Source of the DNA: Apium graveolens | Taxonomy: Eukaryota > Streptophyta > Magnoliopsida > Apiales > Apiaceae | Assembly: GCF_009905375.1 (NCBI RefSeq) | Contig: NW_027417549.1 | Coordinates: 1-64,000, forward strand | DNA: 64,000 nucleotides | Direction: 5' to 3' | In this document: piece after piece, positions 1 through 11,700 of the stretch | How the letters are laid out: every line of letters starts with the position of its first letter | Position numbering within the stretch: position 1 is the stretch's first letter | Translations under genes and position numbers: made by a program | Notes under the pieces: generated by a model | The model's input: the letters and a program-made list of their open reading frames with translations, nothing else | Told to the model about the DNA's origin: nothing | The model's database searches: none

Positions 1-324
1 TTAATTTGTGACTTATTAAAAGATAAACAAAGAAACTCAACTAAGCTCAATTATCAGAATTTGCTTGTGTCATAAGATTTCCACATAAATAATTACTTCT
101 TACATGGGATCATTTGTTTATTGAAGACTACTAGGTCAGTATCTAGCACAGTTATCCTCATAGGATTGAATAGTTACTTAAACAGACATATCACTTATCA
201 GAGTTTAGAAACATATATCAGACAACAATCAGTACTTGAACGCATATTTCAATTAATCACAGAATACACAAAGAGATTACATTCTGTAAATACTGATCAT
301 AAAGTCTAATGAAACAAAACAAAA
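1..324 (-). other. Post-pol spacer of element A
   Basis: This is non-coding sequence downstream of the RNase H stop. The part next to the stop aligns by eye with the same place in B (34296-34350) and then diverges. I see no LTR end or polypurine tract, so the 3' part of A lies beyond the window. The short open frame at 121-309 has no recognisable content. Confidence 0.6.
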
Positions 325-2340
325 CTAGACAGATTTAGAAAAAGAACCTGAAACCATTCCAAGTTCATTTACCAATCTTGTAAAAGTGGCTTCACACAGT
401 GGTTTTGTGAAGATATCTGCTAGTTGTTGATCTGTTGGAACAAAGTGCAATTCCACTGTACCTTCATCCACATGTTCCCTTATGAAGTGGTACCTGATGC
501 TGATGTGCTTTGTCATAGAGTGTTGAACTAGATTACCTGTCATAGCAATAACACTTTGATTATCACAGTAAATAGGGATTTTGAAATATGTTAACCCATA
601 ATCCAGTAACTGATTCTTCATCCAAAGAATCTGTGCACAACAGCTTCCTACAGCAATATACTCTACTTCTGCAGTTAATGTGGAAATTGACTTTTGTTTC
701 TTGCTGAACCAAGAAACCAATCTGCCTCCAAGAAATTGGCAGCTTCCAGTTGTGCTTTTCCTGTCAATTTTGCAACCTGCAAAATCTGCATCTGAGTAAC
801 CTATTAGTTTAAAATCTGATTCTCTAGGATACCACAATCCCAGATCAGCTGTTCCTTTAAGATACTTAAAAATTCTTTTCACAGCTGTTAAGTGAGGTTC
901 TCTTGGATCTGCTTGAAATCTTGCACAAAGACCGGTAGCATACATGATATCAGGTCTACTAGCAGTTAGATAGAGTAGAGAGCCAATCATACCTCTGTAA
1001 TCAGTAATATCTACTGATTTACCAGTATCCTTATCCAGTTTTGTTGCAGTGGCCATGGGAGTGGATGCACTTGAACAATCTTGCATTCCGAATTTCTTTA
1101 GCAAGTTTCTGGTGTACTTAGTTTGACAAATAAAAGTGCCTTCTTCATTCTGCTTGACTTGAAGGCCCAGAAAATAGCTAAGTTCCCCCATCATACTCAT
1201 CTGATATCTTGACTGCATCAGTTTGGCAAACTTCTTGCAAAGTCTGTCATTTGTAGACCCAAAAATGATATCATCAACATAAATCTGGACGAGAAGTAAG
1301 TCCTTTCCATGGTTGAGGTAGAAAAGTGTTTTGTCTATTGTTCCTCTTTTGAATCCACTTTCCAGAAGAAACTGAGCTAAAGTCTCATACCATGCTCTAG
1401 GAGCTTGCTTAAGTCCATAAAGTGCTTTATCAAGCCTGTAGACATAATCTGGATGTTTGGAATCTACAAAGCCTGGAGGTTGTTCAACATATACTTCCTC
1501 CTCCAATTCTCCATTGAGAAAAGCACTTTTCACATCCATTTGAAAGACAGTAAACTTTTGTGAGCAGCATAAGCCAAAAATATCCTTATGGCTTCTAACC
1601 TAGCAACTGGTGCAAATGTTTCATCATAGTCAATTCCCTCCTGTTGAGAATATCCTTTTGCAACCAGCCTTGCCTTATTCCTTGTAATTATGCCATCACT
1701 GTCAGTTTTGTTTCTGAATACCCACTTTGTACCAACAACAGATCTATTCTTTGGTCTTGGCACTAGGGTCCAGACTTTGTTTCTTTCAAATTCATTTAAC
1801 TCTTCCTGTATTGCTTGCACCCAATCAGCATCTTGAAGAGCTTCTTCCACTTTCTTTGGCTCAGTCTGAGAGAGAAAAGAATTGTAAAGACATTCATTTG
1901 AAGTACCTGTTCTAGTTTTGACACCGTATCAGGATTTCCAATTATCAAATCAGGTGTATGTGACTTTGTCCACTTCCTTGCAGATGGAAGGTTTTCTCTA
2001 GAACTGGATGCTCCCCCCATGATCCATGCTGTCTTCATTTCATTTTCTGATGCTCCCCCTGAAACTATGCTCTCTGAGTTGGATTCTTCAGAATTTAGAT
2101 TTTCAGCACTATCAGAACTTGGCTTATCAGAACTTGATGAATCAGAACTTGAAGAGCCAGATGTATGTTCTGATGTTTCTTGAGATGTGGTAGGATCTTG
2201 AGTATGCTCCCCCTGCATTGGTGCATCTTCCTTTGACGTAGTCACCACAGTTTCAATAACATCAGAGTTTAATCCATCAGAGTTTACAGTATCAGGACTT
2301 AGACTGTCAGGATTTTCAGTATCAGAATTTAAGTCTTCAT
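325..2340 (-). pseudogene. Element A reverse transcriptase / RNase H (broken)
   Basis: This is the C-terminal half of a copia polyprotein. RT carries the copia block [10 protein letters not shown] and the catalytic YVDD at 1270-1281. The connection reads [15 protein letters not shown], and RNase H has [17 protein letters not shown] and the ending [10 protein letters not shown] Ser/Asp/Glu-rich linker (about 2050-2250) precedes RT, as in other copies of this family. The frame shifts near 1535, near 1850 and near 2409, so no single reading frame survives, although the last 404 codons (325-1539) are open. Element B has lost most of this RT region, so A is the only RT reference for the family here. 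The protein would copy element RNA inside virus-like particles if intact. Confidence 0.92.
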
Positions 2341-3671
2341 TTTCAAATCTCAGCTGATCATGATCAATGAAATCTTCAAGACCAGTAATCTTCTTGTCAT
2401 CAAAGAGACATTGATAGATTCCATAACCACTTTTGTTCTCAAATTATAGACTCTGAAGGCTTTTGTGGAAAGTGGATATCCAACAAAGATTCCTTCATCA
2501 GCTTTTAGATCAAACTTGGATAGCTGTTCAGGATGAGTCTTGAGAACAAAACACTTGCATCCAAATACATGAAAGTATTTCAGATTTGGCTTCTTTTTCT
2601 TCACCATCTCATATGGTGTTTTTCCATGCTTGTTAATGAGTGTTGCATTTTGAGTAAAACAAGCAGTCTGCACAGCTTCAGCCCAGAAATAGGTTGGAAG
2701 CTTTGCTTCTTCAAGCATTATACGTGCAGCTTCAATGAGAGTTCTATTCTTCCTTTCAACAACTCCATTTTGCTGTGGAGTACCAGGAGCAGAAAATTCC
2801 TGCTTTATTCCATGGTTTTTGTAGAACTCTTCCATCATCAAATTCTTGAACTCAGTACCATTATCACTCCTTAAGATTTTCACAGAATCTTTGACCAATT
2901 TATCCAGATGTTTGACATGATCAATCAAGATAGATGCAGTTTCACTTTTTGTGTGCAAGAAATACACCCATGTGTATCTGGTGAACTCATCCACTATGAC
3001 CAACGCATATTTCTTCTTTGCAATAGACATGACATTCACTGGACCAAATAGATCAACATGTAGTAGATGATAAGGCTCAAGAATTGATGATTCAGTCTTG
3101 CTCTTGAATGAAGATTTTCTTTGTTTGGCCTTCTGACAAGAATCACAAAGGCCATCAGGAGCAAATACTAACTTTGACAGTCCTCTCACAAGATCTTTCT
3201 TGACCAGTTCATTTATATTGTTGAAATTTAAATGAGAAAGTTTCTTGTGCCAATTCCAGCTTTCTTCAATTGATGCTCTACTCATCAGACAAATTGCAGA
3301 ACCATCAGTACTTGTTGAAAGCTTAGCTTCATAATGTTACCACGCCTGTATCCTTTCAGAACAACTTTGCCTTTAGATTTACTCACAATTTCACAGTGTT
3401 CTTCAAAGAAATCAACATGATAACCTCTGTCACAGATTTGACTTATACTCAGCAGATTGTGTTTAAGTCCTGAGACCAGAGCTACATCTTTAATTATGAC
3501 ATTCCCAAGATTGATATTGCCATATCCCAATGTTTTTCCAATGTTGCCATCTCCATAGGAAACACTTGGGCCAGCTTTCTCCACAAAGTCTGATAGCAGG
3601 GCCTTATTTCCAGTCATATGTCCTGAACATCCACTGTCCAGAACTATAATATTTTTCATGTTGCCCTGCAA
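2341..3671 (-). pseudogene. Element A protease and integrase (broken)
   Basis: From the right: an aspartic protease with DSGCSGHMTG near 3600-3640, the GAG-pre-integrase zinc region (WHKKLSHLNF with the paired DSCQKAK cysteines, about 3130-3270), then the integrase core with HVDLFGP, RSDNGTEFKN and GVVERKNRTL, which supply the DDE residues. A short deletion and frame change near 3285-3340 separates protease from integrase, and another frameshift near 2409 breaks the C-terminus. B has the same domains in the opposite orientation. The domain calls are certain; the gene is not functional. Confidence 0.92.
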
Positions 3672-3704
3672 TCACAAAGACCACTAATTATTAGTTTTAA
3701 GGAC

Positions 3705-4056
3705 CTAGACTTGCTTGGATCCTTTGGTCTTATTAAGTTTGTTAACATTTGCAGCGGATTTAGCATCATAGTTTATATTAACATTTTTCTTGTCAGAAAT
3801 TACATTATCAGACTTTGAATCAGAATTTACACTAGAAGGAACAATGGAAACTTTCTTCAAAGAAGGTTTTATTTGATAATAATCATAGTACAAACTATGA
3901 TATTCCTTACAAGTATAAATGGAATGCCATAAACTACCACAATGAAAACAAGGATTTTGTGGTTTGTATCTAACAGACTGACTCTTAACTCCTGATTTTG
4001 AAGGTAAGGAGTTAATATTCTTATTCATCCTGCAAAAAGAAGCCAGATGATTAGAA
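3705..4056 (-). pseudogene. Element A gag C-terminal part (third CCHC knuckle), left of insertion I
   Basis: This encodes a CCHC knuckle, CFHCGSLWHSIYTC (C-x2-C-x4-H-x4-C), then a Ser/Asn/Lys-rich tail. The gag frame ends at TAG (3684-3686 on the forward strand). A second in-frame stop, TGA, lies 12 bases on (3672-3674), before the protease. The same pair of stops is found in B. The fragment ends at 4056, where the LTR of I begins, in the middle of the preceding knuckle. Confidence 0.85.
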
Positions 4057-7000
4057 TGTTACGACCGGCATTTTATGTAATATTATTTGTGAATTTGGTA
4101 TAATATTAAGTCAAATGAAAATATATTCAATGATTGTACGTTTGTGTGAGTGAAAATTTCTGCATTATAAATTTGCTTTGGGTAGTATATGATTTTTCAA
4201 AGCAAGAGTTTATTTAATTTCTTTATTTTTGATTTATAAGGAATATTCTAAGCTTTGGAAAAATCTTCTTTTAAAAGGCATTTTGTTCACAAATTTTGAA
4301 AATGATTTTATAAAGTCTCTAAAAATCCAAGTTATTTTATGGTATAAATTTTATAATTTTTGAACTTGTATTTTATTTTATAAAAATAAATCTTTACAAA
4401 TTTTATTTGTTATAATTATCAAATTACATAAGAGACCATGCATGCAAATCATCTTTCTATTCTCTCAAAGGGCAAATAAGACTTTTCCAACCCCCACTAA
4501 CTCATTTGATTATTACCAAATTACTACCTTAGCCTTGCATGCAAAATGGCCTAACTTTAGCCAAGGGACATTTTTGTAAGTTCTCACTTCCACTCATTAT
4601 TTGTCAACCAAATAGCATAAAACAAACAAATCAAAGTGGAGAGAAGTCATTCATCATTTCACACTCCAACACACCATAAAAATTTCTCTCTTCTTCCCCC
4701 CTCCCACATTGCTCTCGGCCGAAGGCCAATTCCCCACCCCCCCTTTCATTTTTCAATTCATTCTTCACCTTCCCAAGTGTAAATCTTTTACCTACATTCA
4801 TATTACATACTTTCCAAGTATTTTGTGACTTGGAAGTTGAAGTTCCATGGATGCATGTGTAGTTCTTATGTGATCTCCAAGGAGAAACTCTTGATTCTTG
4901 TGAATTCAAGAGCTCTCTATGAGATATATTATATATATGTGCTAACTAAGTGTTTTATGGAGATATCATGCTTTAAAATCCTTTGCATGCTACTGAAATC
5001 TCATTATAAATTTATGTTTAGCCATGCATGCTAGTTTTAAGACATTAAAATGATGATCAACCATGTTTTGCATGCTATTCTTTTCGAAATCATGTTGTTA
5101 TCTATAAAATTCGAAATAGATGTGCTTAAATAGATTGTTTCCATGATGAATTTCTTATTAATACTTAAAAGGAGTTATATTTCATAATTATTAAGTATAA
5201 GTATTAGGTGCAAGTCGATTTTGCAAGCATTTACAACTTTATGCCTAGCCGAAATCTTGTTATGTGCTTTCCATGAGTTGCATGTTATATATTTAGTTGC
5301 ATGTTGTTGTTTTTAGGCATGGATGATCTCACCCAATGTTATTTTGAGAATAAAGGAGTTAGTTCAGTAGAATACCATGTATAAATCTTTGTTTAAGTTT
5401 TGAGTTGTTGTTAGATAGGTTTGTCAAGTCAAAGCCTTGGAAAAATGAGAGTTATAGTTTCTGCAGAAAAATCAGTTTAGTACCCTGAGGTTTAGAGTGA
5501 GTTTTGACCATGTCATTGATGTGCACTTTGAGGCCCAAGCTACCAGAAGTTAGTATGGGGAGTATATAATAGGTTTTAGGAGTTGGTTGGAGGTTTGCAT
5601 GTCATTTGGTTAGGTGCACAAGTAGAATAACAAAATCTGTCCAGCAGGGGACAGTTTTGTTGCAACTTAGAAATAGGGAGATTTGGCCATGTCATGGGTA
5701 GGCCCTCATTAGGCCCAATTGGGCCTTAGTTAGAGGGTATGTCCGAGAAGTTTTTCCAACCATAATTCATAGGATATGAGCTAGAACCATGTGTCACAAG
5801 TTAATTCAAGTCAGGGCATTTTCTGCCCAGAAAAACAGGGGAACCTTGGACTTTTAGCTTAGGCCCAAGAAGGCCCAAGCCAGGCCTTTGAGCCACATCA
5901 AGCTTGTGAGATGCCCTTAGGTCAGGAGAGTCTTGTGTAAAAATTTTGAAGAAAAACTTGTAGTTTAAGAGTGTCTAATGCACTCAAGAAACCTTAGTTA
6001 CCATTCTGAAATTTGCACCAGTGAGCACTTCCACTTATCACATAGCTTTAGAACACTTAGAAGTGAGTATTAGGTCGACCACCATAGTTGTAAGATAGTA
6101 TAAGGTCAGTAGAAAAAAAGGCACAAGTGAGGGTCAATAGGTTTTGGATAATTTAGGAAAGGCACATTGAGTTAGGAAGCCCAAATTTGAAGACTTTGTT
6201 TAGTTAGTGACCAAGTGACTTAAGTGGTGAGTCGAGATCATCCAAGCCTAGTGTGGCATTATGGTGTATATGATGTTATTTGGTATTAATATACGATATG
6301 TGATTATGTGGCTACGTGTGTACATTTGAAAATATAATGGTGGATATGAATTAAGTGCGTATAGGCCTAAGTGCCATCCATGTTTAATTTCGAGTTGTAA
6401 ATAGGTTAAGATGGTAAGAATATATTATAATGAGGATTATTATTATTTATGTAGGATCTCGAGACGAGGGAAAACTTGCCATAAAAGTCGAGTGAAGCTC
6501 CGGTTGTTGCTCCTACCAGTCAGACCAGACCAGTCTATCTCAAGGCAAGTGATTCAACTTGACCTTCGTATTTACTGTAAACAGTTCATATATATATCGA
6601 TGCAATTATCCTGAGTCATTTTGATATATTTAAATCAAGCGTATCTTTTGTTTATCTTTGAGTTACATAGAGATGCCATGAACCCTCGAGTATGTATTGC
6701 AAGTAGTTCAAAAGTCTTTCATGATAGTATAATGCCATGATAAAATAGAGATTTGTTATAATACTTTATTGATCCTTTTGATTATCATGCTATTGATCCC
6801 TGAGAAATCTTGATATTGCACCCTGATGCTTTGATTCAACTCTTGAAATAACCTCGATAGAAACTTTATCTTGATACCTAAAAGCCAATCATTTCTTAAA
6901 TTCATTCATGATTGTTTGATAACCCTATCCTTACCCTAAAGCTTGATACCCTGTTATATCTTGAACTGATGATCGCTTTCTTTATATTTTAACACCTCTA

Positions 7001-7954
7001 TCCTATTGGAACCAGTGATGCTTATCTTCTTGATGTTCTAATACCTATACCTTGTCTACAACCATTGCTTTAAGCCTAGTTTGGCATTACTCTTTCATAT
7101 TATCCAATAGCCTTGCTCAATTTCCTTGTCAAAGTTCTTGTTTATGGAAACCTCTCAATTACCCTAATATAGTAAAGTCTAGTGGATCATGGCCCTGAGA
7201 TTTAGTGTCATATTTCCAGTGTTTCAAGTTGATCTATAATCCCTTGATAAAAATGATTACAGTCGAAAGAGATTTTGTCATAAATCGGCATCAGTTTTTA
7301 AAATGATTAAAATATGGATTTTTCAGTCCCAAAGGGGGATAAATGTTTTCTTTGAATGGTGGATCTGGACTGAGACGCGAGTCCTTTCCACACTTATATT
7401 AGGCTTAAAAGTTGCCTAGGGATTCCCAATAATGTTTTAGAACCCAGCGAGGTTCGGGATTACTTCGCGGCTGATCACCGGCTGTAATCCGTAGCGTCAT
7501 AAAATGATTTTGATTAAGAATGATTTTAAAATTTGTTTTGATGCAAGAAAAATGATGCCAACTCACATAAGTTTTATCTCTCGTTATCATTGATTATGTC
7601 TTTCCATTGTCATTCCTAAAGGTATATCTCGATTTATGTTTTGTGTTGTACTATTAGCACTTGTTGAGCTTTTGGCTCACTTCTTGCTTTACCCTTATAT
7701 TACAGCTAGCAGCTATGGTTAGATTCAAGCAGACTGCCCGTAAGACCTGTGATGTTGATGCGTATGTTCGAGCTCAGGTAGAATAAGTAATAATAGTTGT
7801 GTGAGGACTCGGTATTTGTAATCAGATGTAATAGTTGGTAGTGTTGGGCTGTTCCAAACCCTAAACTGTAAGATCTTGGATTTTGGTTGTGTATTCTTCA
7901 TTAAAAAGATGTAATAGCTATATTTATTTCGCTATTTAAGTTGGGGGTGTGACA
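4057..7954 (+). repeat. 5' LTR of element I (3898 bp)
   Basis: It starts TGTTACGACC and ends GGGGGTGTGACA, directly before the primer-binding site. It is nearly identical to 13408-17304. The likely order is AT-rich U3 with CATGCA boxes, a pyrimidine-rich start region after about 4645, then about 3 kb of non-coding transcribed sequence. An acceptor-like tract ends at 7705 (tattacag), followed by the small exon at 7715-7777. Other open frames in it (for example 4631-4909 and 6411-6614) occur in both LTRs simply because the LTRs are duplicates. Confidence 0.97.
4614..4650 (+). promoter_or_regulatory. Putative core promoter of element I LTR
   Basis: A TATA-like GCATAAAAC (4615-4623) lies about 30 bp before a CA-rich and then C/T-rich stretch (4650-4790) typical of plant start regions. 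Two CATGCATG-type boxes lie upstream (4437-4444 and 4536-4543). This is a guess from composition; the same bases recur in the 3' LTR at about 13965-14000. Confidence 0.3.
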
Positions 7955-8448
7955 GGTTTTGGTATCAGAGCTACGGTTTAGAGTCCCTGGACAGCCCAAA
8001 TAGGTTATAGGATTTGTGTGTAGGTTATAGATATTATGCGAGAGAGTAGGTTAAGTAAATTATTATTAATACTCCTCTTATTGGTTGTCAGCAAAGGGCG
8101 CATTCCTCGTCATCCTCTGGGTCGGACGACACTATTGCTTTCTCCGTATATGCTGAGTTGAGGCGCGAGTTCGACATGCTTCAGGGCAAGTACGACCGAC
8201 TGATAGACCGACTGAAGAACGTGTATCCGGACAGCCGAAACTACGAAGGGAAGCCCAAGGAGCAGATGACTGCGAGACTTGAGACCTTGGTTCAGTACGT
8301 CAACACTAAGCTGGAGGAGATGCCAGCGCACCGGGACCGTACCAGCCAGTATGTCATTCAGATGGTGGCGGATGAGCTCCAGAGCATTGTGAAGACGCTT
8401 CGAGAGGAAAAGACTACCAAGCCCCGTTCAGATGGAGTGGAGCCTTAG
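7715..8448 (+). CDS. Putative spliced leader protein of element I with histone H3-like N-terminus (exons 7715-7777 and 8092-8448)
   Basis: Exon 1 lies inside the LTR: ATG at 7715, reading MVRFKQTARKT and then 10 more codons to CAG at 7777, followed by GT (donor CAG/GTAGAA). Unspliced, it stops after 23 codons. An acceptor (pyrimidine-rich tract ending gtcag, 8091) opens a frame at 8092 that runs 118 codons to TAG at 8446-8448, in exact phase with exon 1. The 314-bp intron would contain the LTR end and the primer site. Exon 2 begins with a Ser/Asp-rich stretch and continues as charged, probably helical sequence (LRREFDMLQGKYDRL); it is more GC-rich than its surroundings. Residues 2-10 match the histone H3 tail at R2 and K4-Q5-T6-A7-R8-K9. 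The splice is inferred, not shown. The alternative is an unspliced frame from ATG 8176. Confidence 0.5.
7960..7971 (+). other. Primer-binding site of element I (initiator tRNA-Met)
   Basis: TGGTATCAGAGC lies five bases after the 5' LTR. It matches the 3' end of plant initiator tRNA-Met and sets the element's orientation. Confidence 0.95.
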
Positions 8449-8759
8449 TTCTTTCCATTTACCTTTCATGTTGTTGTACTATCAGACTCTATGGAATCCC
8501 CAGTTATTTCCGTCTTTCCTTTAAATAAGCCTGTTATTCCTAGAATCAGACTATGTCCCAATCCTATGTACTGTGACCTTTAAAATTTCAATAATTATGT
8601 GCTATTGTTCCATTTGCTCTCAACTGTTATTTTATGCTTTTATCATCATATCTGCTTAATTTGGAAACTTGACCCCATATGTAAACAAGAATGCCATGCG
8701 ATACCCTCGAATCATTTTATCATTCATATCTGTTTTGACATAACTCTTATTTCAGGATC

Positions 8760-11700
8760 ATGCCTCCCAAAAAGAAGAACCCAACAACCACCTTCACCAC
8801 AGACCCAAATATTCTTCGACTACTGGAAACCTTGCAACAGCAAACCAATGCTATAGCTCAACAACAACTAACTCTTCAACAACGAATTGAAAACCAAGAT
8901 AACCGTGAGCCACACCAACCACCTGAACCACCAGTACCACCTAGACAAATTGTCACTTTCAAAGCTTTTCAGAATGTGAATCCACCTGTATTTCATGATA
9001 CCACTGATCCAGTGATAGCAAACACATGGATCAAGGAGATGGAAAGGGCTTTTGAGTTGGTACAGTTAGGAGACGATCAGAAGACGCCGTATGCCACTTA
9101 CTTCTTGAAGGGAGAAGTCATCTATTGGTGGGAATCAGTAAAAGCTATGGAAGTCACTCAGCAGGTTTCTTGGGAGAGATTTAAAAAGTTATTTCTGGAC
9201 AAGTATTACCCTAAGTACATGCAGAATCAGATGGAGCTAAAATTTCTTGAGTTGAAGCAAGGGAACATGACTGTATTGGAGTATGAGAAGAAATTCACTG
9301 AGTTGTCAAGGTTTATGACAAAGTATACCAGCACTGAGGAGGAAAAAGCAAAGAAATTTCAGCAAGGATTGGAGCCTTGGATCAAAGATAGGGTGGCTAT
9401 GTTTGAGCTTGAAACTTATGCGGGAGTAGTACAGAAAGCTGCTCTGATTGAGAATAATGGGATGCAGTCAAGGAAAGAGAGGGATAACAAGAAGAGGAAG
9501 GTTCCATTTTATGGAGAAAAGTCTGAAGCTGGAAGTTCGCAAGATCGGAATGTAAAGAGGATTGGTTTCCAGAAGGGCGGAACTTTTCAAAGGAAGGGAA
9601 ATTTGGGCAAAAGGCAAGAATCAAAAGGGAACAATCAGGCAAGCCAAGGGCAAGTTGGAGAAAACAAGTTCCAGAGGCCAGAATGCAAGCACTGTGGAAG
9701 AAGGCACCCCGGAGTATGCAATAAGCTGAGTATGACCTGTTATAGGTGCAATCAGAAGGGACATTTGGCAAACGAGTGCAAGATGCCGAAGCCAGGAGTT
9801 ACGTGTTACAAGTGTGGGAAGACTGGACACATGGCTAGGGAGTGTAAGGCAACAGGACCAGTCAGAGCTCTGATGAACGTGGCAAGTACCAGTGCAAGCG
9901 TGCCAGCTGAGGTATTGGCATTACCTCCACCACCCGCACCAACCCCGCAAGCAACAGCAAGGACATTTGATCTAAAGATGAAAGATGCTGTTCAGAATTC
10001 TGAGGTGATAGCAGGTACACTTTTACTCAATAATGTCAAAGCTAAAGTATTGATTGATTCGGGAGCAACAAGATCTTTCATATCAAAATCTTTTATTGAT
10101 AAGCTCCAATGTGATAAAACGGTTATGAGTGAGGTAGTAAATGTGGTAATTGCGAACCAAGAGAAGATTCCTGTGAATCAATTTTGTCCAAAATGTGAGA
10201 TTGATATTTCGGGATATAAGTTCTCAGCCGACTTGATACTCTTCAAGCTGGGAGAGTTTGATATAATTTTAGGAATGGATTGGTTAGGAGAGAATAGCGC
10301 TCAGATAAATTGTAAGACCAAGAGAGTGTATTTAAAAACGAAGAGTGGAGAGAAGGTAGTATTTAAGGGGCAGAGGCAAGAGCAACTATTTCTTACAATT
10401 ATTCAGGCTAAGAAGTTACTTAGAAAAGGTTGTGAGTCATTCCTAGCATATGTAGTGGATTCAGAGAGAGGCAGCCCCAGCATGGAAGATATTCCTGTAG
10501 TTCATGAGTTCCCCGATGTGTTTCCCGACGAACTACCAGGCTTACCACCAGATCGACAAATTGAGTTCGAGATCAACCTTGCTCCAGGCACGGAACCAGT
10601 TTCAAAGGCTCCGTATAGGATGGCACCAGCAGAATTGAAAGAGTTGGCGAGCCAGCTACAAGAATTATTGGATAAGGGAGTGATACGACCAAGTACGTCG
10701 CCATGGGGAGCACCTGTTCTCTTTGTGAAGAAGAAAGATGGGAGTATGCGTCTATGCATAGATTACCGGGAGTTGAATAAAGTAACGATCAAGAACCGCT
10801 ACCCGCTACCAAGGATAGATGACCTTTTTGATCAGTTAAAGGGAGCAAAATGCTTTTCGAAGATTGATTTGAGATCGAGATACCATCAATTAAAGATCAA
10901 GGAAGAAGATATTCCCAAGACCGCATTTAGGACCAGATATGGGCATTATGAATTCCTAGTAATGCCATTTGGATTGACCAATGCTCCGGCCGCATTTATG
11001 GATCTGATGAATCGAGTATTTAAGAAGTATTTGGATAAATTTGTCGTGGTATTTATTGATGACATCCTTATTTATTCTAAGTCGGAAGAAGAACATAAGC
11101 AGCACCTCTGGATAGCATTGGAGATACTCCGACAAGAAAAGTTGTATGCCAAGTTTACCAAATGTGAGTTTTGGTTAAAGGAAGTTCAATTTTTGGGGCA
11201 TGTTATTGGAAATGAGGGAGTTAAAGTGGATCCGGCGAAGATTGAGGCAGTTATGAGTTGGGAGAGGCCAAAGACTCCTACGGAAGTGCGAAGTTTTCTA
11301 GGATTGGCCGGATACTATAGAAGATTCGTCAAGGATTTCTCGAAGATCGCCACGCCATTGACCAAGTTAACCAGAAAGAATCAAAAGTTTGAATGGAGTG
11401 CAGAATGTGAAAATAGCTTTCAAGAGTTAAAACAGAAGTTGGTAACAGCTCCGGTGTTGGTACTTCCAGATGATCAAGGGAATTTTGTAATATTCAGCGA
11501 CGCTTCACATAAGGGTTTGGGTTGTGTGTTGATGCAACATAGTAAGGTAATAGCATATGCGTCAAGACAGTTGAAGCCGCACGAGTTAAAGTATCCGACG
11601 CATGACTTGGAACTAGCCGCCATAGTGTTCGCACTCAAGATTTGGAGACACTATCTCTATGGAGAGAAGTGTGAAATCTACACGGATCACAAGAGTTTAA

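Noticed and set aside
4631..4909. 92-residue frame on the minus strand, with a twin at 13981-14259
   Set aside because: Both lie in the LTRs of element I, which are duplicates, so the pair is not independent conservation; it is antisense over the leader with no domain.
7960..7971. Met-tRNA-like sequence as a tRNA gene
   Set aside because: Only the 12-base primer-binding complement is present; there is no cloverleaf.
9397..9830. Open frames on the minus strand inside gag-pol of element I
   Set aside because: They are shadows of the real forward frame and show no domain.
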